NCBI GenBank assembly: GCA_963753485.1
Contig: CAVWCL010000003.1
Coordinates: 496,001-560,000, forward strand
Direction of reading: 5' to 3'
DNA from: CAWDLX01 sp963753485
Lineage (GTDB): Bacteria > Actinomycetota > Actinomycetes > Mycobacteriales > Micromonosporaceae
Length of the DNA stretch: 64,000 nt
The translations under genes were made by a program, and so were the position numbers. Below the pieces are notes generated by a model that worked only from the letters and a program-made list of their open reading frames with translations, made no database searches and was not told the origin of the DNA. Below, piece by piece: positions 42,779 to 50,451 of the stretch; position 1 is the first letter of the stretch, and the number at the start of each line of letters is the position of its first letter.

Positions 42779-43207
42779 TTAGGCGGGGCAGTGCCCCGGA
42801 TCGATCTCGGCCAGCAGACGGGCCAGGTCATCGCCGCCCAGCCCCAGCAGCTTCGCCGTGTCGGCTGGGGAGAAGCCCTGTTCGGTCAGGGCCGCCACGG
42901 CGGCCGCCGAGCATTCGTACGACAGGTCCCGAGCCGCATCGAGCCAGGTCTGCGCCCCGATGGCCGCGCAGACCAGCGCGTCCAGCTCGGGCTGCAGCAG
43001 GTACTCGAGCTCGATGTCGAAGCTCTCCTCACGGGCGTCGAGGATCGTCGCGACCAGGTCCCGAGCGACCTGCTCGATCCTGGTCAGCGTGCGCGCGTGG
43101 GTGAGCGCGTTGACCGGCGTCGCGTCCGCACCGTCGCTCGCGCCCACGACCCGGGCCAGCCACCAGCCGTCCTGCTGCCACGCCCGGATGTCGTAGCTCG
43201 GCTTCAT
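42779..43207 (-). CDS. HicB-like protein with C-terminal helical domain
   Basis: The 142-residue protein opens with YDIRAWQQDGWWLARVVG and TLTRIEQVARDLVATIL, the strand-strand-helix pattern of the HicB antitoxin fold (a partial RNase H fold). The C-terminal part ends AAVAALTEQGFSPADTAKLLGLGGD, resembling a helix-turn-helix. No HicA-type toxin lies next to it. Its operon partner upstream is the ubiquitin-like gene, 36 bp away. It could be an antitoxin-type regulator or a binding partner of that protein. Homology at the fold level is inference from pattern. Confidence 0.6.
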   Translation of the reverse strand: MKPSYDIRAWQQDGWWLARVVGASDGADATPVNALTHARTLTRIEQVARDLVATILDAREESFDIELEYLLQPELDALVCAAIGAQTWLDAARDLSYECSAAAVAALTEQGFSPADTAKLLGLGGDDLARLLAEIDPGHCPA

Positions 43208-43243
43208 CCGTCGTACCCCTTCCGCGATCGCGCGAGTCGACCG

Positions 43244-43501
43244 TCAGATCACGTCGGCCCGGTCGCTCAACGAGACGAACCGGGTGCCCTTGCGGACCTC
43301 CACGATCTCCGCGCTGTGGTAGCGGACCGGCCGGACGCGGTTGGGCCGAACCTCGCCGAGATCGAAGAACCTCGGGTCGACGCCGGCGAGCAGCAGCAGG
43401 TCGGCCGCGCTCTGGCGGCGCAGGGTCGTGTGGTAGCCGCGGCCATCGACGGTGAACTCGACGGGTCGGCGGATGTCGATGACGTTGTCGGTGTGGCCCA
43501 T
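43244..43501 (-). CDS. Ubiquitin-like beta-grasp protein (multiubiquitin-domain type, single copy)
   Basis: The 85-residue protein reads VEFTVDGRGYHTTLRRQSAA, then DLLLLAGVDPRFFDL, EVRPNRVRPV and EIVEVRKGTRFVSL. Strand-strand-helix with the (I/L)LxLAGxDP helix and a final GTRF strand is the signature I associate with the bacterial multiubiquitin family. Only one domain is present, and the tail (SDRADVI) lacks the Gly-Gly end needed for conjugation. No E1, E2 or JAB gene is in the window. It may therefore be a binding module rather than a modifier. It is divergent from the sigma-factor gene, with 141 bp for shared promoters. Confidence 0.6.
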   Translation of the reverse strand: MGHTDNVIDIRRPVEFTVDGRGYHTTLRRQSAADLLLLAGVDPRFFDLGEVRPNRVRPVRYHSAEIVEVRKGTRFVSLSDRADVI

Positions 43502-43642
43502 CGCTATCCTGTTCTGGTCGTGGCGCCCGGGGTGGGCGGCTCACCCCTGCTGTCGCCGGCGCTGCCGGTAACGAAAGCGCGCCGCGAGGATTCTTGGCGG
43601 GAGTGCTTTCGACCACCGCTCGTTCTGCGACAACCGGGTGAG

Positions 43643-44311
43643 ATGATGAAGGAGCTGGCTCTCGGCGGGAGACTCGCCCATCCTCTGGTGGTCGACCGCG
43701 CCCGGCTCGACAAGATCACCGACAACATGGGTGCGCAGATCCACCGGGTGATTCATGGCCGAGGTCGCGATCCGGGCTCCGAGCGGGCCCTGCACGGTGG
43801 CGAGTCCGCCGACGATGTCCTGCAGGAGGCCCTGATCGCGCTGCTCGACTACGACCCGGGCAAGCTGCGGACCACCTGGGAGGCCCTCAGCGTGGGCATC
43901 GCCCGGAAGAAGGCGTTCGCGGCACTGCGCCGGGCCACCCGCGGGCGGCGTACCGACGCAACCCGGCCCGGCGATGCCGACGAGGTGACCGTGGTGCCGC
44001 TCGATCCGACGGTCGGGGACCTCCCGGACCCCTCGGGCGAGGACGACCCCGAGCTTGTCTTCGAGCGGACCCAGCAGCAGCTGGTGCTCCTGCGGCTGGC
44101 CCGCGAACGGCTCACGCCCCGGGAGCGGACGGTCTTCTTCGGCGTCCACTTTCACGGTCTGACCCGCGCCGCGCTCGCCGCCGACCTGAAGCTGACCCCC
44201 CAGGCCGTGGGCCAGCTCTACCTGCGGGTGGTGAAGTCGCTCTACGCGGCGGCGCTGCACGACCCGTCCTTTCCCACCATCGCCGGCACGCCAGAAGGGA
44301 GGGCACCATGA
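43643..44311 (+). CDS. ECF-like RNA polymerase sigma factor
   Basis: From ATG 43643 the product is 222 residues. Region 2 is recognisable in ESADDVLQEALIALLDYDPGK and the following helix WEALSVGIARKKAFAALRRATRGRR. After an acidic linker, region 4 reads RLARERLTPRERTVFFGVHF, then LTRAALAADLKLTPQAVGQLYLRVVKSL, a sigma4 HTH. A second in-frame ATG sits at 43646, and the start could lie slightly further downstream. No anti-sigma factor with membrane segments follows. Instead it overlaps (ATGA) an unknown gene and then a Rad50-like ATPase, so it probably directs transcription of this operon and perhaps the divergent ubiquitin-like gene. Confidence 0.75.
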   Translation: MMKELALGGRLAHPLVVDRARLDKITDNMGAQIHRVIHGRGRDPGSERALHGGESADDVLQEALIALLDYDPGKLRTTWEALSVGIARKKAFAALRRATRGRRTDATRPGDADEVTVVPLDPTVGDLPDPSGEDDPELVFERTQQQLVLLRLARERLTPRERTVFFGVHFHGLTRAALAADLKLTPQAVGQLYLRVVKSLYAAALHDPSFPTIAGTPEGRAP

Positions 44312-45198
44312 GCGACGATGATCACGATGACCCGGTCGACGCCGTGATCCTGGCGTACCTCGATCACCTGGACGGCGTTGCGCCCCGGCCAACGCTGGAG
44401 CACCTCACCGAGGCCGACCGTCGACGCGCCGAGTCCTTCATCGGTGGGCTGGTCACGGCGCGTGGCATCGACCCGCACGCATCCCGGCCGTCGGTCGAGG
44501 CGTTGCTCGCCGACACGCCGCTGGCCGGAATCCTGACCGCGCTGGGTCCGGCCGCCACTGAAGAGACCGACCTGGCCGCGGTCGTGCGGGTGCTCGCCGC
44601 CGTCCACGGCCGGGCTCGCGTCACGGTCGATGCCGCCCCAACCGGCGCCGCGACGGTGGTCTTCGCCTACCTCGACCTTCGAGCCCGGTTCCTGCTCGTC
44701 CCAGCGGCGCAGCCGGCCCTCACCGAGGCCGTCCGGGCGACGGTCGAAGCGATCTTCGCCGGCGACCCCGACACCAGTCGGGTCGGTGTCGTCGCGGCCC
44801 TGAGCGATGATCTGGTGACGCAGGTATTGGCGGCGGAGGACCTCGGACACACCATCACCACTCCGCGCGGAGAGCCCCACCTTCGCTGGGAGCCGCCGCT
44901 GCCGCTGGCCCTCGCGGCGCGCCGGATGCTGGAACACACCGCACCCGAGTGGCCGTCCTTCGACGTCGACCAGGCGCTCGGCGGGCCGGTCGACCTGGCG
45001 GCCCTGGCCACGCAGATCGCCCACCGGGTCATCGAACACCGAGCCTCGCGATCGTTCCGGGGGGACAAACGCACGGCGTACCGGGCACTGGTCGGCCGGG
45101 AACGCGACTTCGCCGCGCTGGTGGCGAAGGTGGGCGCCGTCGGCATCGACCAGGACCTCACCGAGGAGATCGGCCGCATCGTGAGGGCCGCAGCATGA
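44308..45198 (+). CDS. Unknown protein between sigma factor and Rad50-like ATPase (296 aa)
   Basis: ATG 44308 overlaps the sigma stop, and its own stop overlaps the ATPase start (both ATGA), so it is made in step with them. The N-terminus (PVDAVILAYLDHLDGVAPRPTLEHL) is a helical motif seen before DNA-associated actinobacterial proteins. The middle (VGVVAALSDDLVTQVLAAED) and the C-terminus (YRALVGRERDFAALVAKVGA) are helical. No enzyme motif or membrane segment is present. By position it could be a partner subunit of the ATPase or a regulator of the sigma factor. No family was recognised. Confidence 0.7.
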   Translation: MSDDDHDDPVDAVILAYLDHLDGVAPRPTLEHLTEADRRRAESFIGGLVTARGIDPHASRPSVEALLADTPLAGILTALGPAATEETDLAAVVRVLAAVHGRARVTVDAAPTGAATVVFAYLDLRARFLLVPAAQPALTEAVRATVEAIFAGDPDTSRVGVVAALSDDLVTQVLAAEDLGHTITTPRGEPHLRWEPPLPLALAARRMLEHTAPEWPSFDVDQALGGPVDLAALATQIAHRVIEHRASRSFRGDKRTAYRALVGRERDFAALVAKVGAVGIDQDLTEEIGRIVRAAA

Positions 45199-46973
45199 TC
45201 AGGCGGCTGCACATCCAGGGGTGGCGGGCCTTCGATGAGGTGACCCTCGAGTTGACCGGCGGCCTCACGTTCGTCGTCGCCGAGAACGGGGTGGGCAAGA
45301 CCTCGCTCGTGCAGGCCGCCGCATGGTGTCTCTACGGTGCACTGTCGCATGTGGATGCGCGCGCCGCCCGCCGGATCGGGGCCGCCGCCACCCGGGTCGA
45401 GGTCGACCTGGAACTACCGGATGGGCGGCTGCTGACCATCGCCCGCGAGGTGCGGGAGCGGTCGGAGCCGATGTCCGCGCAGGTGGACGGGGTTGAGCTC
45501 GGCGAGGACGGCCTGGCGCGCGTCCTGGTTGACGCGTTCGGGGCCTCACGCGAGTTCCTGAGCATGACCACGGTGCTGCCCAGTGACGCGGTCGCCGACG
45601 ATGCCGGCGGCGCCTTCCACCTGCAGGCCCACCTGCGCCGGGTTTTCGGGGTGGACGATCTGGAGAATGCCGCCCAGGCGCTGCAGCGCCTGCACGACGA
45701 GGCGGAGGCGCAGGCCCGCGCGCTGCGCCAGGCGACCCGGCGCGCGGCTGCCGACCGGTCGCGCCTTCGCGCCGAGTTGGCGGCGGCGGAGGCGGCCGAA
45801 GCCGCGGCTCAGAGTGAGCGCACCCAGGCCCGGCGGGTGCTCGACTTCGCCGAGGGCCAACTCCGCGGGGCCCGGGCGGCCGCCGCCCGGCAGGAGAAGG
45901 CAGCAGCCGGCCGGCTGGAGTTCACGGAGCTGGTTGCCGCGGCCCGCGGGGTCCTTGGGCGGGGCCTGCGGCTGCCCCGCGCGGCCCGGCCGGCGGACCT
46001 GGCGGCCCGCCTCGACGAGGCCGAGGTGGCCGCGGCCGACCTCGTGGATGAGACCCGGCGCGAGGCGGCGACCGTGTCCGGCCGCCTCGCCGCCGTCCGC
46101 ACGGCCGCGACCGCCCTGCACGCGGCCGAGGCGGAGTGCCCGGTGTGCCGGCGCGAGCTCTCCGCGGACGACGTTGCCCGGGCGGCGCGCACCCATGAGG
46201 AGGAGCTGGCCGGTTTGCTGGCCCACGAAAGGGCATTGGCCGGCGAGGTGGACACGGCCGCAAGCCGGCTCAACGCCCTGCGGATGCTGAGCCGGCGGGC
46301 GGTGCGGTTGCCCGACCTCGAGCCCGGCACCGAGGAGGGCAGCGGCGATGTCGAGGCGGCCACCTTCGCGGTCCAGGTCGCGCGCGCGGAGGCCGAGCGG
46401 CTCGAGGAGCAGGCGGCGCTGGCGCGGACTCACCGGGCGGCGTTGGCCGGCCAGGTCGCGGACGACGAGCGGATCGCGCAGGAGGCGCTGGCATCCGACC
46501 GGGCCCACCGCAGCGAAGCCGTGACGAGTGTGGCGGCGGAGGTGATGCAGGCAACCGCGGACGCGATCCTCACCGAGCGCATCGATCCGCTGGCGGCCGA
46601 GGTGAGCCACCGGTGGAAGCGTGTCTTCGGCGAGCGGGGCTCACTGCGCCTGCGCCCCGATGGGCATCTCGTCCTGGTACGGGGCATCGACGAGATCCCG
46701 TTCAGCCAGTTCTCCAGTGGCGAGAAGGTGGTCGCCCTGTTGGCCACCCGCCTGCTCGTGCTCGGCGCCTCGACGAAGGCGTCGTTCCTGTGGCTGGACG
46801 AACCGCTGGAGCACCTCGATCCGCGCAACCGGCGGATCACCGCGTCGCTGATGACCGCGGCCGGCACCCACGTCCGCCAGATCCTGGTGACGACGTACGA
46901 GGAGGCCCTGGCCCGGCGGCTCGCCTCGGTCGCCGCCGCCCAGGTGCGCTACGTCCGGACGCCGGAGAGCTGA
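45195..46973 (+). CDS. Rad50/SbcC-like AAA ATPase with zinc hook
   Basis: The 592-residue protein has Walker A ENGVGKTS (30-37). Long coiled coils flank a zinc-hook CPVC (Cys315/Cys318). The ABC-type signature FSSGEKVVALLATRLL precedes Walker B LWLDEPLEHLDP. This is the SMC/Rad50 plan, but the coiled-coil arms are far shorter than in housekeeping SbcC (about 1000 residues), and no SbcD nuclease gene lies beside it. Short Rad50-like ATPases of this size are common in conflict modules. It is the last gene of a coupled sigma-X-ATPase operon. It probably binds DNA ends or foreign DNA; the nuclease partner, if any, is not visible. Confidence 0.85.
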   Translation: MIRRLHIQGWRAFDEVTLELTGGLTFVVAENGVGKTSLVQAAAWCLYGALSHVDARAARRIGAAATRVEVDLELPDGRLLTIAREVRERSEPMSAQVDGVELGEDGLARVLVDAFGASREFLSMTTVLPSDAVADDAGGAFHLQAHLRRVFGVDDLENAAQALQRLHDEAEAQARALRQATRRAAADRSRLRAELAAAEAAEAAAQSERTQARRVLDFAEGQLRGARAAAARQEKAAAGRLEFTELVAAARGVLGRGLRLPRAARPADLAARLDEAEVAAADLVDETRREAATVSGRLAAVRTAATALHAAEAECPVCRRELSADDVARAARTHEEELAGLLAHERALAGEVDTAASRLNALRMLSRRAVRLPDLEPGTEEGSGDVEAATFAVQVARAEAERLEEQAALARTHRAALAGQVADDERIAQEALASDRAHRSEAVTSVAAEVMQATADAILTERIDPLAAEVSHRWKRVFGERGSLRLRPDGHLVLVRGIDEIPFSQFSSGEKVVALLATRLLVLGASTKASFLWLDEPLEHLDPRNRRITASLMTAAGTHVRQILVTTYEEALARRLASVAAAQVRYVRTPES

Positions 46974-47156
46974 GCGCGCCGCCATCCTGGAACCCGCCGC
47001 GCCGGTCACGCTATGGTGGGACCCAGCGCGTACCAGCACGCCACCCGCCCGCGGCAAGCACGGAGTGCAGCTGGAGTCAGTCACGTCGCGGTGCCCTGCG
47101 CACATCGTCCTGTCGCGCCCGGCCGCAGCGGGCCCGGGTGACGACTGGAGGACCAG

Positions 47157-47855
47157 ATGAGCAGAACCCTTCCCGCCAACGCCGACCTCGACCAGTTGCG
47201 CGCGCAGGCGAAGGAGTTGCGCCGCGCGGCCGCCGGCGGCAACCCGGGGACGCTGGCCCGGGTGCGGGCCGTCATTCCCGGCGCCGACACCGACCTGACC
47301 TTGCGCGACGCTCAGTTGGTGGTCGCGCGCGAGTACGGGCACAGCGGCTGGCGTGAACTCGGTGCGGCGGTGGTCGCGCAGCAGAGCGGCGGCAAGGACC
47401 TGCACCGCTGGTTCGGGGTGGAGTTGAACAACAGCACCTGGGACGCGCTGGACGGTGGCCTGTCCGAACTCAGCCCGGCCGCCGAGCGCGACCAGTGCCT
47501 CTACGCCGCGTACGCCTCGACCTACCACTGGATGCAGATCGGCACCGTGACCAACCGCGGCCGGGGCGAGTACCTCATCGCCAGCGTGGCCGCCGCGGTG
47601 GGCTTGCTCGACCTGGCCGCGGTGCACGCCGACCGGTACGCCCGCCTCATCGACGAGCACCCAGCCGCGTTCGAGGACTGGGACCGGGCCTTCGCCGGCG
47701 AGGCGCTGGCCCGGGTGGCCTCCCGTCGCGGGGCCCCGGATGCCCAGCGGCTACTGGCCGCCGCTCACCAGGCGGCCGACAACGTCGCGGACCCCGCGGA
47801 CCGCGCGATCGTCATCGAACGGCTGGCCGGCGGAGCCTGGCAGCCGCCGGTCTGA
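47157..47855 (+). CDS. Ankyrin-associated-type protein, unknown function (232 aa)
   Basis: A strong GGAGGA nine bases before ATG 47157 supports the start. The N-terminal 65 residues (LPANADLDQLRAQAKELRRAA, LRDAQLVVAREYGHSGWREL) match the short module that precedes ankyrin repeats or stands alone in many actinobacterial proteins. The rest (WDALDGGLSELSPAAERDQCLYAAYASTYHWMQIG to the end) is a helical bundle with several Trp, His and Tyr residues, resembling TPR-like proteins. There is no signal peptide. It sits alone, with the truncated ABC gene converging three bases after its stop. Confidence 0.7.
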   Translation: MSRTLPANADLDQLRAQAKELRRAAAGGNPGTLARVRAVIPGADTDLTLRDAQLVVAREYGHSGWRELGAAVVAQQSGGKDLHRWFGVELNNSTWDALDGGLSELSPAAERDQCLYAAYASTYHWMQIGTVTNRGRGEYLIASVAAAVGLLDLAAVHADRYARLIDEHPAAFEDWDRAFAGEALARVASRRGAPDAQRLLAAAHQAADNVADPADRAIVIERLAGGAWQPPV

Positions 47856-47858
47856 GCC

Positions 47859-48044
47859 CTACCGCCGGCGCCCGATCACCTGGAGTACCAGCGTGGACTT
47901 ACCGGCTCCGTTTGGTCCGAGCAGCCCGTACACCTCGCCGGGTTCGACCCTCAACGTGATCTCGTCGTTCGCCCGTACCCGACCCCGGTCGTACACCTTG
48001 CTGACCGCCGTGGCGTGAAACGTCCAGTCCGGCCCGGCAACCAT
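47859..48044 (-). pseudogene. 5' fragment of an ABC transporter ATPase gene
   Basis: An AGGAGG ribosome site precedes ATG 48044, and the 61 residues read as the start of an ABC ATPase (FHATAVSKVYDRGRVRANDE, then GLLGPNGAGKSTLVLQV). The frame ends right after Walker A. No Q-loop, signature or Walker B follows, because the sequence runs straight into the convergent gene's end at 47855. The remnant lies just downstream of the intact ABC-2 exporter, so it may be a broken second ATPase lost by deletion. The intact ribosome site means a short peptide may still be made. Confidence 0.75.
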
Positions 48045-48154
48045 GACGACCTCCTACCCGAGACCCCGACACTGTCCACTCTCGACGTCGACGGGATTGC
48101 CGGGTCAGGGCCGTTGGCCCCGAGCCGGGTGGCAGAACGTGCCAGCGCCCTGCT

Positions 48155-48198
48155 GGTCAGGTGCGCGGCGCCCAGCGGTCAGGTGCGCGGCTCCCAGC
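48155..48198. repeat. 22-bp near-perfect tandem duplication at the permease 3' end
   Basis: The 22 bases at 48177-48198, which contain the permease stop codon, are repeated directly downstream at 48155-48176 with one mismatch. The extra copy lies outside the gene and again encodes a WAPRT-stop tail in the same orientation. It looks like a recent slippage event. Confidence 0.7.
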
Positions 48199-48946
48199 TG
48201 AAGAAGCGGGCGGCGAGCAGCAGGCCGGCCGCGCCCCAGGCGGCCACGATGAGCACGTCGTTCCAGTGGAACGGGGTGCCGACGAAGCCAGCCTGCACGC
48301 CGTCGGCCAGGTGCTTGACCGGGAAGATCCGGGCCGTCCAGGTCAGCCACGCGGGCGCGTTGTCGCCGATCGGGATGAAGATTCCGGAGAGGAACAGCAG
48401 CGGCAGGATCGTGGCATTGACCATCGGCGCGGCGGCGTCCGCGTTGGGAATCAAGGGGGTCACGGCGAAGCCGAGCGCGCAGAAGCTCGCGGCGCCGACC
48501 GCGAGCGCCGCGCCGAAGCGGGCCAGGTCGGTGCCGGAAGGGATGTCCGCGCCGTAAACCAGGCTGCCGAACGCGACCGTCAGCGCCACCAACAGGACCG
48601 AGACGAACAGGGCATGCACCACTCGCGCCGCGAGGTAGACCGAGGCGGGCATCGGGGTGCCGTTGGTGCGCTTGAGGACACCGAGGTCGCGCTGGAACGT
48701 CAAACTGATCGCGATGTTGTTGTAGCAGGCCGTGATCAGCGCGAACGAGGTCATGCCGGCGACGTAGTAGGTGGAGAGCGAGATGGTGCGTCCCCCGAGC
48801 ACGATGTCGCCGTTGCCGAGCAGCGCAGTGAAGATCGCGAGGAACATCAGCGGAAACGCGAAGGTGAAGATCACTGATGCCGGATTGCGCCAGAATGCCT
48901 TGTTGACGTATCTGAACTGGTTCAACGTCATGCTCACCGCGTTCAT
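48179..48946 (-). CDS. ABC-2 type permease of a drug/antibiotic exporter
   Basis: The 255-residue protein starts at ATG 48946, overlapping the ATPase stop as ATGA. It has six hydrophobic segments, with the ABC-2 features NPASVIFTFAFPLMFL at the first helix, YYVAGMTSFALI, and the LFLSGIFIP-type loop followed by FPVKHLADGV near the last helices. Together with the ATPase it would form a homodimeric exporter of the DrrAB type, usually giving resistance to hydrophobic drugs or exporting lipids. The substrate cannot be predicted. A 22-bp duplication lies at its 3' end. Confidence 0.88.
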   Translation of the reverse strand: MNAVSMTLNQFRYVNKAFWRNPASVIFTFAFPLMFLAIFTALLGNGDIVLGGRTISLSTYYVAGMTSFALITACYNNIAISLTFQRDLGVLKRTNGTPMPASVYLAARVVHALFVSVLLVALTVAFGSLVYGADIPSGTDLARFGAALAVGAASFCALGFAVTPLIPNADAAAPMVNATILPLLFLSGIFIPIGDNAPAWLTWTARIFPVKHLADGVQAGFVGTPFHWNDVLIVAAWGAAGLLLAARFFSWEPRT

Positions 48947-49899
48947 CGCTGGTCCTCCCGTCCAGCCGTGGCGACGGGCTCCACCGCGCCGACCGGCTCG
49001 GCCGCGCCGCCGGTGAGTTCGAGGTAGACATCCTCCAGCGATGGCCGCAGGATCTGCAGGTCGTCGAGGCGGAGCCGGTGCTCCAACGCCCACCCGGTCA
49101 GCTGGTGCACCGCGGCGGTCAGATCCTCGGGGGCGATCTCCCATCGCTGATCCGCGGTTGGGGTGGCGCCCAGTTCCGGCGGCGGCGTGGCCGTATCGGG
49201 TACGGCGAATCGCAGGTGGGCCCGCGCGGTATCCCGCCCGGCCAGGGTGGCCGGGGTGCCCTCGGCGACGATGCGCCCGGCCGCGATCACCGCCACCCGG
49301 TCGGCCAGGTGCTGGGCCTCGTCCATGTAGTGGGTGGTCAGCACGACCGTCTTGCCGAACGCGGAGAGGTTCATCACGACCTGCCAGGCCTCGTGGCGAG
49401 CCGATGGGTCGAAGCCGGTGGTGGGCTCGTCGAGGAAGAGCAGATCGGGGTCGCCGGCGAGCGCAATCGCGACATCCAATCGGCGCTGCTGCCCGCCGGA
49501 GAGCCGCACGACCCGGCTGTTGCGCTTCTCGGTAAGTCCGACAACCTCGATGACCTCGTCAACCGGTCGCGGATGCGGGTAGTAGCTGGAGTACATCGCG
49601 ATGGTCTCGGCCACGGTCAGGTAGCGGTCCACCCCGGTCGATTGCAGCACGATCCCGATGCGCGGCTTGAGCCGGTTGCGGTGGCGGCCCGGGTCGAGCC
49701 CGAGCACAGCGACCTCGCCAGTGTCGCGTCGCCGATAGCCCTCCAGAATCTCCACGATCGTGGTCTTTCCGGCGCCATTCGGCCCGAGCAACGCAAATAC
49801 CTGACCGGACTCGATCCGCAGATCGACACCGGCGACCGCCGCCACTGACCCGTATGACTTGGTCAGCCCACTGACCACGACCGCGGCGGAATCGTCCAC
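48943..49899 (-). CDS. ABC transporter ATPase (DrrA-type)
   Basis: The 318-residue protein from GTG 49899 contains Walker A LLGPNGAGKTT, Q-loop IGIVLQSTGVD, signature RLSGGQQRRLD, Walker B LLFLDEPTTGFDP and the switch His in LTTHYMDEAQ. The C-terminal about 100 residues form the extra domain common in DrrA-like exporters. It is coupled to the ABC-2 permease downstream. Energy-driven export of a hydrophobic compound is the likely role. It is transcribed divergently from the DUF1801 gene, with about 160 bp between them. Confidence 0.92.
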   Translation of the reverse strand: MDDSAAVVVSGLTKSYGSVAAVAGVDLRIESGQVFALLGPNGAGKTTIVEILEGYRRRDTGEVAVLGLDPGRHRNRLKPRIGIVLQSTGVDRYLTVAETIAMYSSYYPHPRPVDEVIEVVGLTEKRNSRVVRLSGGQQRRLDVAIALAGDPDLLFLDEPTTGFDPSARHEAWQVVMNLSAFGKTVVLTTHYMDEAQHLADRVAVIAAGRIVAEGTPATLAGRDTARAHLRFAVPDTATPPPELGATPTADQRWEIAPEDLTAAVHQLTGWALEHRLRLDDLQILRPSLEDVYLELTGGAAEPVGAVEPVATAGREDQR

Positions 49900-50059
49900 G
49901 ACGGACTCCCATCCCTCGACCCACCTGACACTGTGCGGCCCACCGGGCCGGCGGGACAGGGCCGAACGGACACACTCATTGCGGGGCCGGTACCCCCGTG
50001 GGCCGGCCCAACTGGTCGTATCGTCGCGGTGGATGCGCCGAGCGACGCCGGAGGAGCCC

Positions 50060-50395
50060 GTGGTCGAGACCGTGGACGAGTACGTCGCCTCGTTCCCCGA
50101 AGAGGTACGGACCGTGCTGGAGACGGTCCGGGCCGCGATCCGGCGGGTCGCGCCGGAGTTGGGGGAGAAGATCAGCTACGGGATGGTCGCGTTCACGATG
50201 GACGGTCACAGCGTGATCTACCTCGGCGGCTGGAAGCATCACCTCGCCATCTACCCCGTACCCGGTGGCGATGAGGAGTTCCAGTCGCGGCTCGCGCCCT
50301 ACCGTAGTGCGAAGGGCACGCTGCGCTTTCCGCTGCGCCAACCCATCCCGTACGACCTGATCGAGGACGTGGTACGCCGACTCACCGACCGGTGA
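50060..50395 (+). CDS. DUF1801/YdhG-like protein
   Basis: From GTG 50060 the product is 111 residues, beginning VVETVDEYVASFPEEVRTVLETVR and continuing AAIRRVAPELGEKISYGMVAF, IYLGGWKHHLAIYP and GTLRFPLRQPIPYDLI. This is the standard YdhG/DUF1801 fold. Members are related to frataxin-like iron-binding proteins, but no activity is firmly known. GGAGGAG precedes the GTG closely; ATG 50033 in frame is the alternative. The stop overlaps a possible GTG start of the amidase frame (GTGA), so the two may be co-transcribed. Confidence 0.8.
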   Translation: MVETVDEYVASFPEEVRTVLETVRAAIRRVAPELGEKISYGMVAFTMDGHSVIYLGGWKHHLAIYPVPGGDEEFQSRLAPYRSAKGTLRFPLRQPIPYDLIEDVVRRLTDR

Positions 50396-50451
50396 ACCGG
50401 ACGTGCGGGCCATGCTCACGGCCGTGCTGGTCGCGCTGGTACGGTCCGCCG

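Noticed and set aside
45195..46973. Housekeeping SbcC
   Set aside because: The protein is about half the expected length, has no SbcD gene beside it, and is coupled to a sigma factor and an unknown gene.
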